From NCBI RefSeq assembly GCF_019655335.1, contig NZ_BPFD01000045.1:1-39303 (forward strand): a DNA stretch of 39,303 nt, in the 5' to 3' direction. The DNA comes from Shewanella hafniensis (lineage in GTDB: Bacteria; Pseudomonadota; Gammaproteobacteria; Enterobacterales; Shewanellaceae). Under the pieces are notes generated by a model, which was not told the origin of the DNA, did no database searches, and saw only the letters and a program-made list of their open reading frames with translations. Positions 7,720 to 17,011 of this stretch are shown piece by piece; within the stretch, counting starts at the first letter, position 1, and every line of letters starts with the position of its first letter. Position numbers and translations under genes: made by a program.

Positions 7720-8538
7720 ATGGATCAACAGAAAATCTGCTTTATCGGTGCCGGCAACATGACGCGCAGCATTATCAGTGGCCTAGTTCATAGCGGCTAT
7801 CCTGCTCAACTCATCCAAGCGACCAATCCTAGCCAAGGCAAACTCGATGCACTAAAAGCCGATTTAGGCATTTTGGTTTCTCAAGACAATTTAGCCGCAG
7901 CGCAAGCTGCCGATGTCATAGTACTGTCGGTAAAACCGCAATTGATGCAGCAAGTGTGTGAAGCATTACAAATGGTCGATATGTCAAAAAAGTTAGTCAT
8001 CACTATCGCTGCAGGCATTAAAGCAAAGCGTTATACCGATTATCTGGCGCAGGATATTAAACTTATCCGCGCTATGCCCAATACACCGATGCAGATTAGT
8101 GTGGGCATGACAGGCCTCTATGCATCTCAGGCTATTTCTACCGAGCAGAAAGCCATTTGCGATCGTTTGATGTCTAGCGGCGGCGAAATTGTGTGGGTTA
8201 ATGAAGAATCAGAATTAGATCAAGTGATTGCACTATCGGGCAGTTCACCGGCTTATTTCTTTTTGTTGATGGAGTCTATGATAGATGCTGGCAAAGAAAT
8301 GGGAATGGATGAAGATAAGGCCAGAAGTTTAGTTCAGCAAGCAGCGCTCGGCGCTGCTATGATGGCAAAGCAAAATCCACAACTGACCTTAGGTAATCTA
8401 AGGGAAAATGTCACCTCAAAGGGCGGTACCACAGCACAGGCGCTGGCGACATTTGAAGCGGCGAATATGCGTGGTTTAGTAAAAAAAGCCATGGAAAACT
8501 GCATTAAACGTGCAGAAGAAATGGCTAAGACATTTTAA
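7720..8538 (+). CDS. proC: Pyrroline-5-carboxylate reductase
   Basis: 272 residues. Reduces 1-pyrroline-5-carboxylate to proline with NAD(P)H. The N-terminal Rossmann motif is FIGAGNMTRSIISGL, followed by LSVKPQ, RAMPNTP, GSSPAYFF and the C-terminal signature region with TSKGGTTAQAL. Preceded by a GAAGAGA ribosome site. The 215 bases upstream contain no gene and only a weak hairpin (around 7521-7550, followed by TGTTTTT) that may end the yggS transcript. Confidence 0.95.
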   Translation: MDQQKICFIGAGNMTRSIISGLVHSGYPAQLIQATNPSQGKLDALKADLGILVSQDNLAAAQAADVIVLSVKPQLMQQVCEALQMVDMSKKLVITIAAGIKAKRYTDYLAQDIKLIRAMPNTPMQISVGMTGLYASQAISTEQKAICDRLMSSGGEIVWVNEESELDQVIALSGSSPAYFFLLMESMIDAGKEMGMDEDKARSLVQQAALGAAMMAKQNPQLTLGNLRENVTSKGGTTAQALATFEAANMRGLVKKAMENCIKRAEEMAKTF

Positions 8539-8587
8539 TTTTCACTAACGCGTTTTTTATTTCAGACTTTAATAGGTAGAAATCTCG

Positions 8588-9136
8588 ATGAATGCATTTA
8601 CCTTTTTAATCACCACACTATTCGACTTGTATTTGATGGTGGTGATTTTGCGGATATGGCTACAGCTGGCAAGGGCTGATTTTTATAATCCTTTCAGTCA
8701 GTTTATTGTCAAAGCGACTCACCCGCTCATCGCACCAATGCGCCGTATTCTGCCTTCCTTAGGACGGTTTGATACCGCATCATTCGTCCTCGCATTGCTA
8801 GTCGTGATGGTCAAAGTACTACTGATAAGCCTGATTGCGGGCGGCGGCATAGACATAATGCTGTTTTTAATGTTTGCCGTTGTGTCTGTGGTCAAGAAAG
8901 CGGGGGTCTTACTGTTTTGGATGCTGTTGATACGCGCAATATTAAGTTGGTTTAACCAAGGTTATAACCCAATTGTGATGATCATGGGTCAGTTAACTGA
9001 ACCCGTATTAGCCCCAATCCGCCGTATCATACCGCCAATTGGTGGCTTAGATTTATCTGTGATGTTAGTAATTATAGGTATGAATTTTCTCAATATGTTA
9101 CTTGCTCAATATGTTCCTTATTGGGCCGTGATCTAA
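8588..9136 (+). CDS. yggT: YggT family inner-membrane protein
   Basis: 182 residues with two tandem copies of the YGGT unit. Each has a hydrophobic segment followed by the [19 protein letters not shown] type motif (about residues 35-56) and its second version [19 protein letters not shown] (about 126-145). About four membrane helices. The role is unclear; the family is linked to osmotic or potassium stress in some bacteria and to a cytochrome-assembly relative in plastids. It overlaps yggU by one base (TAATG), which implies translational coupling. Confidence 0.93.
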   Translation: MNAFTFLITTLFDLYLMVVILRIWLQLARADFYNPFSQFIVKATHPLIAPMRRILPSLGRFDTASFVLALLVVMVKVLLISLIAGGGIDIMLFLMFAVVSVVKKAGVLLFWMLLIRAILSWFNQGYNPIVMIMGQLTEPVLAPIRRIIPPIGGLDLSVMLVIIGMNFLNMLLAQYVPYWAVI

Positions 9137-9435
9137 TGAGTGCAGTGACTTTGCAGCAAGGTGACTTGCTGCTTAATCTCTACATTCAGCCTAAGGCCAG
9201 CCGTGATCAAATTGTAGGACTGCACGGTGATGAGCTAAAAGTCGCCATCACTGCGCCGCCTATCGACGGTAAGGCCAATGCCCATTTAAGCAAGTATTTA
9301 GCAAAGACTTTTAAAGTGCCAAAGAGCGACATTCATATAATGAAAGGTGAACTTGGCAGGCATAAGCAAATCCGCGTGATTGACCCAAAGATCATCCCAA
9401 GCGTCATTACTGAGCTGATGGGACAAACTAACTGA
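9136..9435 (+). CDS. yggU: YggU (DUF167) family protein
   Basis: 99 residues from the ATG at 9136, whose first base is the last base of the yggT stop. The DUF167 core is visible: [34 protein letters not shown], and a basic [11 protein letters not shown] segment. Function unknown. yggS-proC-yggT-yggU is a widely kept gene string. Confidence 0.93.
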   Translation: MSAVTLQQGDLLLNLYIQPKASRDQIVGLHGDELKVAITAPPIDGKANAHLSKYLAKTFKVPKSDIHIMKGELGRHKQIRVIDPKIIPSVITELMGQTN

Positions 9436-9566
9436 GCTAATGCTGTTGAAAGGCCGAAAACCAACAAATTTCGTTGAATGCGGTTAATTTATCGATAAAC
9501 AGATAAACATAAACAATAGTCACAGCGACCTATACTCAAACATTCCCTAATATGAGGTATCCCATC

Positions 9567-9998
9567 ATGTTCCGTAATATTCTGGCTGTATTAGCCCTCA
9601 CCGCTAGCCTTTGCGGTGTTGCAAACGCAGAGCAAAAAGAAACTGTCGGCAATTTTGACATTCACTACATGGCACTTGGCAGTACATTTTTAACGCCTAG
9701 CATAGCTAAATCCTATGGCATTCAACGCAGTAGCTATACAGGCATTATCAACATTGCGGTGTTAGATATCAGCGAAGCGAATAAACCCGCAGTACCCGTT
9801 GAAATTACTGGTGTCGCCAATAACTTATTAGATGCTCGAATCAACTTAACCTTCAAAGAGATCCGCGAAGGTGATGCGATTTATTATATTGCCGAAGTTC
9901 CTTACCGCGATGATCAGGAGATCAACTTCAATATCGCGATCAAGCATGGTAATCAATTAAATACCAACTTGCAGTTCAAGCAAAAATTCTACGTCGAA
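9567..9998 (+). CDS. DUF4426 family secreted protein
   Basis: Predicted periplasmic protein of 144 residues; the stop codon ends at 10001. The start at 9567 is preferred because GAGGT lies 8 bases before it and it gives a clean signal peptide (MFRNILAVLALTASLCGVANA). Starting at 9552 would add MRYPI with no ribosome site. The mature part is beta-rich: FDIHYMALGSTFLTPSIAKSYG near the start and EVPYRDDQEINF near the end, typical of DUF4426. Function unknown. It sits between yggU and rdgB, where marine gammaproteobacteria commonly carry it. Confidence 0.85.
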
Positions 9999-10037
9999 TA
10001 AGCCAAGCTGAGATTACCGCAAGACATAAGCCCACTT

Positions 10038-10072
10038 GGGACGGTACAAGTCAGTACCGTCCCGCCCTTTTC
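10038..10072 (+). terminator. Likely terminator after the DUF4426 gene
   Basis: GGGACGGTAC (10038-10047) pairs perfectly with GTACCGTCCC (10054-10063). The tail GCCCTTTTCCT is a weak T-run, so termination is likely but not certain. Confidence 0.65.
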
Positions 10073-10140
10073 CTGTCCTTTAGCCCTCAGCTTGGGTATC
10101 ATTGCCGAAGTATAAGTCGCCCCAATGATATAGGTGTTCC

Positions 10141-10758
10141 ATGCAACAAATCGTCCTCGCCAGTGGCAACAAAGGCAAACTCGCCGAATTCGATCAAATG
10201 CTCGCCAGCTACGGTGTCACTGTACTGCCACAGAGCCAATTTAATGTCAGCGAAGTGGCCGAAACGGGCACTACTTTTGTCGAAAATGCCATTATCAAAG
10301 CCAGACACGCCGCAGAAATCACTGGACTTGCCGCCATTGCCGATGATTCGGGTTTAGAAGTGGATTTACTCCAAGGCGCTCCCGGCATTTATTCCGCGCG
10401 TTACGCGGGCGAAAATGCCAAAGATCAAGACAACGTATTGAAACTACTTGAGACATTAAAAGATCAGCCAGCACCTCGCAGTGCAAGATTCCAATGTGTG
10501 CTGGTATATATGCGCCACGCTAAAGATCCTACCCCAATTATTTGCCAAGCCGCATGGGAAGGCCAAATCGACTTTAACCAAAGTGGCGACAATGGCCATG
10601 GTTACGATCCGATTTTTATCCCTGAAAATTATCAATGTAGCGCGGCACAGCTGAGCAGCAACGAGAAAAATGCCTTAAGCCATCGTGGTAAAGCCCTAGT
10701 GCAACTCATCGCCGCCATGCAAGCCCAAGGCGTGTTAACTGGCGGGAATGCACAATAA
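10141..10758 (+). CDS. rdgB: XTP/dITP pyrophosphatase RdgB
   Basis: 205 residues. Removes non-canonical purine triphosphates (dITP, XTP) so that they are not put into DNA. The Ham1-fold signatures are present: LASGNKGKLAEF at residues 5-16 and the metal-site DDSGLEVDLL near 68, plus GHGYDPIF near 157 and the SHRGKAL segment near 182. An AGGTG ribosome site precedes the ATG. It overlaps hemW by one base. Confidence 0.95.
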   Translation: MQQIVLASGNKGKLAEFDQMLASYGVTVLPQSQFNVSEVAETGTTFVENAIIKARHAAEITGLAAIADDSGLEVDLLQGAPGIYSARYAGENAKDQDNVLKLLETLKDQPAPRSARFQCVLVYMRHAKDPTPIICQAAWEGQIDFNQSGDNGHGYDPIFIPENYQCSAAQLSSNEKNALSHRGKALVQLIAAMQAQGVLTGGNAQ

Positions 10759-11924
10759 TGTCGTCAACTGCCGTGACTACTGCGATGAAGCTCGAACTGC
10801 CGCCACTCAGTCTGTATATCCATATTCCTTGGTGCGTACAAAAGTGTCCTTACTGCGACTTTAACTCCCATGGTCAAAATGGTGAGCTGCCACAGGAGGC
10901 TTATGTTGATGCACTATTAGAAGACTTACGCCAAGATTTACATCTGGTCCAAGGGCGGCAGATCCATACCATCTTTATCGGTGGTGGCACACCATCCTTA
11001 TTCGATGCTTTGCAAATCAAACGCATACTCGATGGTGCTAATGCGCTAATCCCCTTTAGTGACAATATCGAAATCACCATGGAAGCCAACCCTGGCACTT
11101 TGGAACACGATGACTTTAGTGCCTATCGTGCAGCAGGTGTTACCCGTTTATCTATCGGTGTGCAGAGTTTTTCTAAGGATAAGCTCAACTTACTTGGACG
11201 TATTCACGATCAAAACGAGGCACAAGTCGCCGCCCAAAAAGCCAGTCAAGCGGGATACTTAAGTTTCAACCTTGATTTAATGCATGGATTACCGAACCAA
11301 AGTTTTGCTGAAGCTATGGCCGATATCGACACGGCAGCGGCGCTGAATCCACCGCATTTATCTTGGTATCAGTTAACAATTGAGCCCAACACCCTATTCC
11401 ACTCAAAACCACCGCAGCTGCCAGATGACGAAGCGCTCTGGCATATCTATGAGCAAGGTCAACAAAAGCTGGCCGCATTAGGGTATGAGCAATACGAAAT
11501 ATCCGCCTATGCAAAACCCGGTTATCAATGTAGGCACAATCTCAACTACTGGCAGTTTGGTGATTATCTAGGCATAGGCTGTGGCGCCCACGGTAAGGTG
11601 ACCTTGCCGGAAGAAAACCGCATCATACGCACGGTAAAAATTAAACATCCCAAGGGATATCTCAGTGCCAATAACTACACCTTCGAATCGATTGAAGTGG
11701 CGGAGGAAGATCGCGCGCTCGAATATTTAATGAATCGCCTGCGTCTGATGACACCTATCCCTAAGCAAGAATTTGAACTGCGTACCGGACAGCACAGAGA
11801 CACATTGACCGAAGGAATGGAAAAAGCCAAACAGCGCGGTTTACTGACAGAATCCGCTGAACATTGGCAATTAACCAGTAAAGGTCATATGTTTGTTAAT
11901 GATTTACTGACACAATTCTGCTAA
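10758..11924 (+). CDS. hemW: HemW, radical-SAM haem chaperone
   Basis: 388 residues. The radical-SAM iron-sulfur motif is CVQKCPYC (Cys26, Cys30, Cys33), followed by FIGGGTPSL and SIGVQSF blocks. The variant lacks the extra features of true oxygen-independent coproporphyrinogen oxidase HemN, so it should be HemW, which binds haem and passes it to target proteins. Often mis-named hemN. The ATG shares a base with the rdgB stop (TAATG), as in E. coli where rdgB and yggW are adjacent. Confidence 0.93.
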   Translation: MSSTAVTTAMKLELPPLSLYIHIPWCVQKCPYCDFNSHGQNGELPQEAYVDALLEDLRQDLHLVQGRQIHTIFIGGGTPSLFDALQIKRILDGANALIPFSDNIEITMEANPGTLEHDDFSAYRAAGVTRLSIGVQSFSKDKLNLLGRIHDQNEAQVAAQKASQAGYLSFNLDLMHGLPNQSFAEAMADIDTAAALNPPHLSWYQLTIEPNTLFHSKPPQLPDDEALWHIYEQGQQKLAALGYEQYEISAYAKPGYQCRHNLNYWQFGDYLGIGCGAHGKVTLPEENRIIRTVKIKHPKGYLSANNYTFESIEVAEEDRALEYLMNRLRLMTPIPKQEFELRTGQHRDTLTEGMEKAKQRGLLTESAEHWQLTSKGHMFVNDLLTQFC

Positions 11925-11951
11925 GAATGCCGTTAAAATAGCTCTATAAAT

Positions 11952-12002
11952 AATGTGTTAGCTTTAAATAGTGCAGTTTAATACTATTACTGCTAACACA
12001 TT
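11952..12002. repeat. Long imperfect hairpin downstream of hemW
   Basis: AATGTGTTAGC (11952-11962) pairs perfectly with GCTAACACATT (11992-12002). A nested AATAGT/ACTATT pair (around 11967-11972 and 11983-11988) lies inside. TTTTC follows on the plus strand. It could be the hemW terminator or an element of the next gene's leader. Confidence 0.5.
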
Positions 12003-12076
12003 TTCTAACATTAATATCCATACATTCTTGTCCAGCTTCTTTAGAATTGATGCAACTCAATCTAGGAAGCCTGATC

Positions 12077-13927
12077 ATGCCAATAAAAACTAAAATCAGC
12101 TTAGTCGCACTAACCCTTTCAGCCCTGCTGACCATTCCCGCGTATGCAGCATCAAGCTCGCCAGCCTTACACAGTGCAAGTGAACCTATGAATGCAGTGG
12201 TGCAAACCGAATCAGACAAAGCCAATGCGTTGTTCGAAACCATCTTCATGGAAAACATCATGGCGAGCCCCATTTCGCAGACTTATATGGGGATCAAACA
12301 AGACTATGATAAATGGGATGAACTGGGTGATACCGCCGATGATAAAGCCCTAGCGCGCACAAAAAAACAACTGGCACAGGTCAATCTTATTGATGCGGCA
12401 AAACTCGATCCACAAACAAACCTCAGCCTCACCTTACTCAAACAAAATCTGCAAAATGACATCGAAGATGACCAATGGCGCTACCATAATTACCCTGTGA
12501 ATCAGATGTATGGCGGCCACTCTATGATCGCCTCCTTCTTAATTAACCAACATCAAATCACAGATGTCAGCGATGCTAAGGCCTATATCAGCCGCTTAAA
12601 TGGCATGCCCAAACGTTTAAGTCAATTACAGACAGTGTTAGAAGCCCGCGCAGACAAAGGTATTGTTGCGCCTAAGTTTGTATTCGCCTATGTGATTTCA
12701 GACAGCCAAAACATCATCAAAGGTGCGCCTTTTGATAAGGGCGATGATAGCGCGCTACTCGCAGATTTTCGCCGTAAAGTGAACACATTAGCGATTCAAG
12801 AAACAGAGAAGCAAGCGTTAATAAAGCAAGCTGAGCAAGCACTAGTGACTCAAGTCGAGCCCGCCTACAACAAGCTCATCGATTATATAAAAACGTTAGC
12901 GGCCAAAGCTGACGACCGTGATGGTGCGTGGAAACTCCCTAATGGCGCAGCCTTCTACAACAATGCCTTAGCTCGTACTACTACGACAAACATGACCGCC
13001 GATCAAATCCATGACTTAGGGCTTTCTGAAGTGGAACGTATCCACAACGAAATGCGCGCCATCATGAAGAAGGTCAATTTTAAAGGCGATTTACAGCAAT
13101 TCTTTAGCTTTATGCGTGACGATCCCCAGTTCTACTACCCCAATACCGCCGAAGGTAAAGCCGCTTATTTAGCAGAGGCGACTAAGCTCATCGACAACAT
13201 GAAATCGCGCTTGGATGAAGTGTTCAAAGTAAAACCTAAGGCCGTCATGATAGTCAAACAGGTTGAAGCCTTTAGGGAAAAATCTGCGGGTAAAGCCTTC
13301 TATGAACAACCAGCCCCGGATGGTTCTCGACCCGGCAGTTATTACGCGAATCTGTATGATATGAAAGCCATGCCGAAATACCAAATGGAGGCACTGGCCT
13401 ATCACGAAGGTATTCCGGGTCATCACATGCAGATCGCCATTTCCCAAGAGCTGCAAAATATTCCTAAATTCCGCAAGTTTGGTGGTTATACCGCGTATAT
13501 CGAGGGTTGGGGTTTATATAGCGAATCTTTCCCGAAAGAAATGGGACTCTACGCCGATCCTTACTCTGACTTTGGTCGTCTAGCAATGGAGCTATGGCGT
13601 GCATGTCGCTTAGTCGTAGATACTGGTATCCACGCTAAAAAGTGGACCCGCGAGCAAGGCATTGCCTATTACGTGGACAATACGCCCAATGCTAAATCGG
13701 ATGCGGTGAAAATGGTTGAACGTCATATCGTTATGCCATCGCAAGCGACAGCCTATAAAGTAGGTATGATTAAACTACTAGAGCTAAGACATAAAGCAGA
13801 GCAACAGCTTGGCAGTCAATTTGATATCCGCGACTTCCATACGCTAGTACTTGCTAACGGCGCATTGCCACTGGACGTGTTAGAGCAACAAGTCGATCTC
13901 TGGATAGCCAGCAAGAAAAAGGCCTAA
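12077..13927 (+). CDS. Secreted DUF885 family protein, probable metallopeptidase-like enzyme
   Basis: 616 residues from the ATG at 12077, which has AGGAAG upstream and gives a signal peptide ending ...IPAYA. An in-frame ATG at 12047 lacks both. The DUF885 core contains AYHEGIPGHHMQ near residue 450, a His/Glu cluster like a zinc-binding site (HEGxPGHH), followed by EGWGLYSES near 480. DUF885 proteins are predicted periplasmic or lipoprotein peptidases of unproven substrate. This gene and the LysR gene are inserted between hemW and yggN relative to E. coli, where yggM and ansB lie in that place. Confidence 0.85.
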   Translation: MPIKTKISLVALTLSALLTIPAYAASSSPALHSASEPMNAVVQTESDKANALFETIFMENIMASPISQTYMGIKQDYDKWDELGDTADDKALARTKKQLAQVNLIDAAKLDPQTNLSLTLLKQNLQNDIEDDQWRYHNYPVNQMYGGHSMIASFLINQHQITDVSDAKAYISRLNGMPKRLSQLQTVLEARADKGIVAPKFVFAYVISDSQNIIKGAPFDKGDDSALLADFRRKVNTLAIQETEKQALIKQAEQALVTQVEPAYNKLIDYIKTLAAKADDRDGAWKLPNGAAFYNNALARTTTTNMTADQIHDLGLSEVERIHNEMRAIMKKVNFKGDLQQFFSFMRDDPQFYYPNTAEGKAAYLAEATKLIDNMKSRLDEVFKVKPKAVMIVKQVEAFREKSAGKAFYEQPAPDGSRPGSYYANLYDMKAMPKYQMEALAYHEGIPGHHMQIAISQELQNIPKFRKFGGYTAYIEGWGLYSESFPKEMGLYADPYSDFGRLAMELWRACRLVVDTGIHAKKWTREQGIAYYVDNTPNAKSDAVKMVERHIVMPSQATAYKVGMIKLLELRHKAEQQLGSQFDIRDFHTLVLANGALPLDVLEQQVDLWIASKKKA

Positions 13928-13962
13928 TGCACTAATGCTTTAGTGCTTTAATACCTAAGTGC

Positions 13963-13999
13963 TTAGTCGTGAAGCACGGTTAACTTGCTTCACGACTAA
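13963..13999. repeat. 14-bp perfect inverted repeat after the DUF885 gene
   Basis: The 14 bases at 13963-13976 (containing AGTCGTGAAGCA) pair perfectly with 13986-13999, around a 9-base loop. No T-run follows. A smaller quasi-palindrome (GCACTA/TAGTGC) lies just upstream near 13929-13946. It precedes the true terminator by 35 bases. Confidence 0.6.
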
Positions 14000-14033
14000 A
14001 GCGACATAGGTGAATGCCTTAGCTACCCCCAAT

Positions 14034-14061
14034 AAAAAAGCCACTCGAAAGTGGCTTTTTT
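14034..14061. terminator. Terminator of the DUF885 gene, bidirectional in form
   Basis: AAAAAAGCCACT (14034-14045) pairs perfectly with AGTGGCTTTTTT (14050-14061) around CGAA. T-runs exist on both strands. Confidence 0.9.
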
Positions 14062-14605
14062 ATTGGTACCATTATCCCGTTAGATAACAGAACCCTTCTC
14101 ACTGTGGGTCACTATATTTGTTGTATTAATTTATGCTTTAGCACTCGCCTTCACATCACTTAACACACAGTTGCGACTTTAGGGTACAGGGAGACAAAAC
14201 TTGTGCCTAAAGCTGTAAACCATCAATAAAAAAATTACCTCAGCGATAAGGCTGAGGTAAACCAAAAACTAGGATGATGGTTTAAAGAGCCAACATTGTT
14301 TTAGTTCTCAAACTTCTGTTGGCTGTGATCCAAAACTGCATAAATGCCGACCTGTACACAAAAATTGAAAGGGGTCATTTCCAATAAACGTATAGGACTC
14401 AGGTCATTCCGAATCAACTGCCACCATTGTATTCAATTAAGAACAGAGTTCAAGGATGTTATAAAAACTGCTTTAGAACACCCTAAAAAACCATCCACAA
14501 ATGTACCCACCAACTCAATCTAAAGTATTGATTTTAAACAACCACAAAAGTACTTGGTTAATTTAAAATCACATATGACCAATTTTGAGAACAATGTTTC
14601 CTATT
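14062..14605. other. Gene-free stretch of 544 bases, possible 3' UTR or small RNA of the LysR gene
   Basis: No reading frame of note on either strand. The only clear element is the minus-strand terminator at 14228-14260, 346 bases past the LysR stop codon. An 8-base inverted pair AGCCAACA/TGTTGGCT lies around 14288-14323. Near-complementary stretches containing TTCTCAAA (about 14305) and TTTGAGAA (about 14584) flank the section between them. Confidence 0.5.
14228..14260 (-). terminator. Minus-strand terminator far downstream of the LysR gene
   Basis: TTACCTCAGC (14235-14244) pairs perfectly with GCTGAGGTAA (14251-14260). On the minus strand it is followed by seven T (complement of 14228-14234). 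Confidence 0.8.
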
Positions 14606-15547
14606 TCACTGACGTTTACTGAATAATTCGACATAGGGCGCATCCCAATACGGCGGCGTTCCTATGTGATCTTTGATGAATTCGATAAAAGAACTGACCT
14701 TAGGTGCTAAGTGCTTACGACGGGGATAAACCGCCTGCAATGGCAGATGGTGGGTCAATTGCCAATCCTTCAGTAAAGGCACTAATGTCCCCTTGGCAAT
14801 TTCATCTTCCATCAGATAACTCGCAAGATACACAACACCAAGACCACTGATTGCGGCGGATTTTAATGCGGGTGCGTTATCAACCCTGAAATTGCCCGAT
14901 ACGCCAATTTCACAGTAATCATCACCCTTCTTAAATTGCCACATGCTGTGTTCGTGCCACTCACCTTGGTAGACCAAACAATTGTGGTCAACTAACTGCT
15001 CAGGTCGAGTCGGCTCGCCATGTTGAGCAATGTAGCCAGGAGAAGCAACTAACAGGAATTGGCACTTCATCAGAGGTCTAGCAACCATCCCAAGCGGTAA
15101 TTGCTCCGACATAGTTAACAGTAAGTCTAAGCCTTCACTCACTACATCTACTTTATGGTCCAGTAAGCTCACTTGTAGCTCAAGCTCAGGATGTTTTGCC
15201 ATAAAGGATGGCAGCGCAGGAATGATATGCATCACCCCAAAGGATTGGGAAATCCCCACCTTGAGCACACCGCGGGTCGCATCATTTAAGTTATGCACGC
15301 TGGCTATCGCTTGTTCAGCGTCACGCAGCAGTTCTTCACCTTGCAGATACAGCAAATGCCCTGCTTCAGTCAGGCTTAAGCTACGGGTGGTACGTTGGAT
15401 TAATTGAACACCAAGTCTATGTTCAAGATCGGCGACTTGTGTACTGACCTTAGACTTAGAGATCCCAAGCCTTCTTGCGGCGGCACTAAAACTACCAGCT
15501 CTGGCCACATGAGTAAAAATCGCAATAGGTTCTAACAGTTCTAACAT
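14606..15547 (-). CDS. LysR family transcriptional regulator
   Basis: 313 residues. The N-terminal winged helix-turn-helix is at about 6-65, with the motif SFSAAARRLGISKSKVSTQ and the LTEAG end of the linker helix. The C-terminal effector-binding domain covers about 90-300. It resembles the large group of single LysR regulators with unknown inducers that act on quinone or small-molecule oxidoreductase genes. No divergent target gene is adjacent: the next gene upstream (yggN) runs in the same direction, so the target cannot be read from context. Confidence 0.9.
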   Translation of the reverse strand: MLELLEPIAIFTHVARAGSFSAAARRLGISKSKVSTQVADLEHRLGVQLIQRTTRSLSLTEAGHLLYLQGEELLRDAEQAIASVHNLNDATRGVLKVGISQSFGVMHIIPALPSFMAKHPELELQVSLLDHKVDVVSEGLDLLLTMSEQLPLGMVARPLMKCQFLLVASPGYIAQHGEPTRPEQLVDHNCLVYQGEWHEHSMWQFKKGDDYCEIGVSGNFRVDNAPALKSAAISGLGVVYLASYLMEDEIAKGTLVPLLKDWQLTHHLPLQAVYPRRKHLAPKVSSFIEFIKDHIGTPPYWDAPYVELFSKRQ

Positions 15548-15862
15548 GGAAGTCGCCTTAAGCTGTTTACGACAATGATATTAACTTTCGGTGAATAGCA
15601 GTGGTTAGCGTAATCATCGCTTAAAAATAACCATAGCATTGATATCTCGCATTAAAGTGATATAACGCAGAGATTTAGACCGAAAAAGTCCACTAAAGTA
15701 GGGTGTTATATCTGACTGATATGCCAGCTTTTAATTATATTTTAAGAGTATACCAAATATTCGTCTCTAGACTGTAACATTCCGAACTAAATCGCTGCAA
15801 GCCAAGCCTAGACGCCACATCGACTTTATCCTCATAGCTTTCGCTACTAAGAATTAGCCAAT
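15548..15862. other. Intergenic region holding the LysR promoter
   Basis: No gene seen. AT-rich sequence upstream of the LysR start, bounded on the right by the yggN terminator. LysR proteins commonly bind T-N11-A boxes near their own start, but I could not single one out. Confidence 0.4.
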
Positions 15863-15895
15863 AAAAAAGCCCCTAGGCGATAAATTGACTAGGGG
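15863..15895 (-). terminator. Terminator of yggN
   Basis: GCCCCTAG (15869-15876) pairs with CTAGGGGC (15888-15895). On the minus strand a run of six T follows (complement of 15863-15868). Confidence 0.8.
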
Positions 15896-15996
15896 CGTAG
15901 CATTCAAATTTGACTCATGCACAAGGAGATAGAAGTTATTGCAATTAAAACTCAGAGCTATTCACTAAAACTATTAGCAAGGACGATTACCAAGAA

Positions 15997-16818
15997 TTAT
16001 TCACGCAGCTCCTTGGTTGAGTTTTGTGTCAACGCATAAGGTGCGAGTTCTGGCACTTCTTGGCGTAATCGATTTTCAAGCACTAACAGATTTTCAAATC
16101 GGTCGCACAAACGGTCAGCCTTAGCTTCCAATCCCTTAGATTGACTCTCGATTTGCTGCTCAATATCTTGGCCTAAGTTGTCCATTTTCTTGGAAAAGGC
16201 ATCCATCTTGGCCTCAAAACTATCACCGTCACCCGACATGATTTGGCCACCTATGGTCATCATAATAGTGCCGACTGAGTTCTGAACAATTTGCTCCATT
16301 TCTTGCTCGAATTCGTCGTTAAAGGTGTTCTGCATCGAGTCTTCCGTCGCACCTAAGTAGAAGCTATCGCCATGACGGTAGGCCACTGAATCAACGCGCT
16401 TTTGGACGCCTGCCATCATTTCATCGAACTTAGCACCGGCCGCATCGCCCATTAACGGCGTTAACGCCATGCTCACCGCTTGGGACGCTAATGCGACGGC
16501 CTCGTTCACGACTTCGATCACTTCAGGCACTTGCGTCGACACTTCATCGGCGTATTGAGTCACTAACTTTTTTTGCTTATCGGTTAAGCTTACTTGTTTG
16601 CCTTCAACAAATAACTTATCGACTTCGATGCGATACTTTTCTGTGCCCTTCTCGCTCATGACTAATTTTTTAGGCTCAACCATAACGTCATAATTTAAAG
16701 AGACTTCACAGCGATCATCGACGTTAGGCTCGGTTTGCGCTTGCGCCAACTGTAGGCCAGATGTTCCTAAGATCACCCCGGATAAAGCAAATCCAGTTAA
16801 TAGCTTATTTAATTTCAT
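15997..16818 (-). CDS. yggN: YggN (DUF2884) family periplasmic protein
   Basis: 273 residues with a signal peptide ending ...LAQAQ near residue 28 and an AAAGGA ribosome site before the ATG. The mature protein is mostly helical and acidic, with a long Met/Glu-rich middle (about 130-215) and a coiled-coil-like tail. It matches the DUF2884/YggN family of E. coli in length and in its position next to the yggL-trmB genes. Function unknown. Confidence 0.85.
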   Translation of the reverse strand: MKLNKLLTGFALSGVILGTSGLQLAQAQTEPNVDDRCEVSLNYDVMVEPKKLVMSEKGTEKYRIEVDKLFVEGKQVSLTDKQKKLVTQYADEVSTQVPEVIEVVNEAVALASQAVSMALTPLMGDAAGAKFDEMMAGVQKRVDSVAYRHGDSFYLGATEDSMQNTFNDEFEQEMEQIVQNSVGTIMMTIGGQIMSGDGDSFEAKMDAFSKKMDNLGQDIEQQIESQSKGLEAKADRLCDRFENLLVLENRLRQEVPELAPYALTQNSTKELRE

Positions 16819-16938
16819 GTTGTTCGTCCTTTAATCTGAATAATTCGATAAACCTAAACTACTGAATAGCTTATAGTAGGAGATTAGCAGGAGACGTGCC
16901 AACTTTATAACAGTATGATTATGTTAGATTTAGGAAAG

Positions 16939-16993
16939 TTAGCACTAAAAGGTAATTAGCGAAATTCGCTAACTTTTAGTCTGATAGTGCTAA
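16939..16993. repeat. Multi-branched inverted repeat between glsA and yggN
   Basis: Three nested pairs: TTAGCAC (16939-16945) with GTGCTAA (16987-16993), CTAAAAG (16945-16951) with CTTTTAG (16973-16979), and TTAGCGAA (16956-16963) with TTCGCTAA (16965-16972). It lies just downstream of the glsA stop and lacks a good T-run. It may end or stabilise the trmB-yggL-glsA transcript. Confidence 0.55.
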
Positions 16994-17011
16994 TAAAAAC
17001 GTGAAGTAAAA

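Noticed and set aside
9552..9566. Upstream ATG as the start of the DUF4426 gene
   Set aside because: No ribosome site before it, whereas the ATG at 9567 has GAGGT at good spacing and yields a clean signal peptide.
13169..13456. Minus-strand frame inside the DUF885 gene
   Set aside because: Antisense shadow over the HEGxPGHH region, with no start signals.
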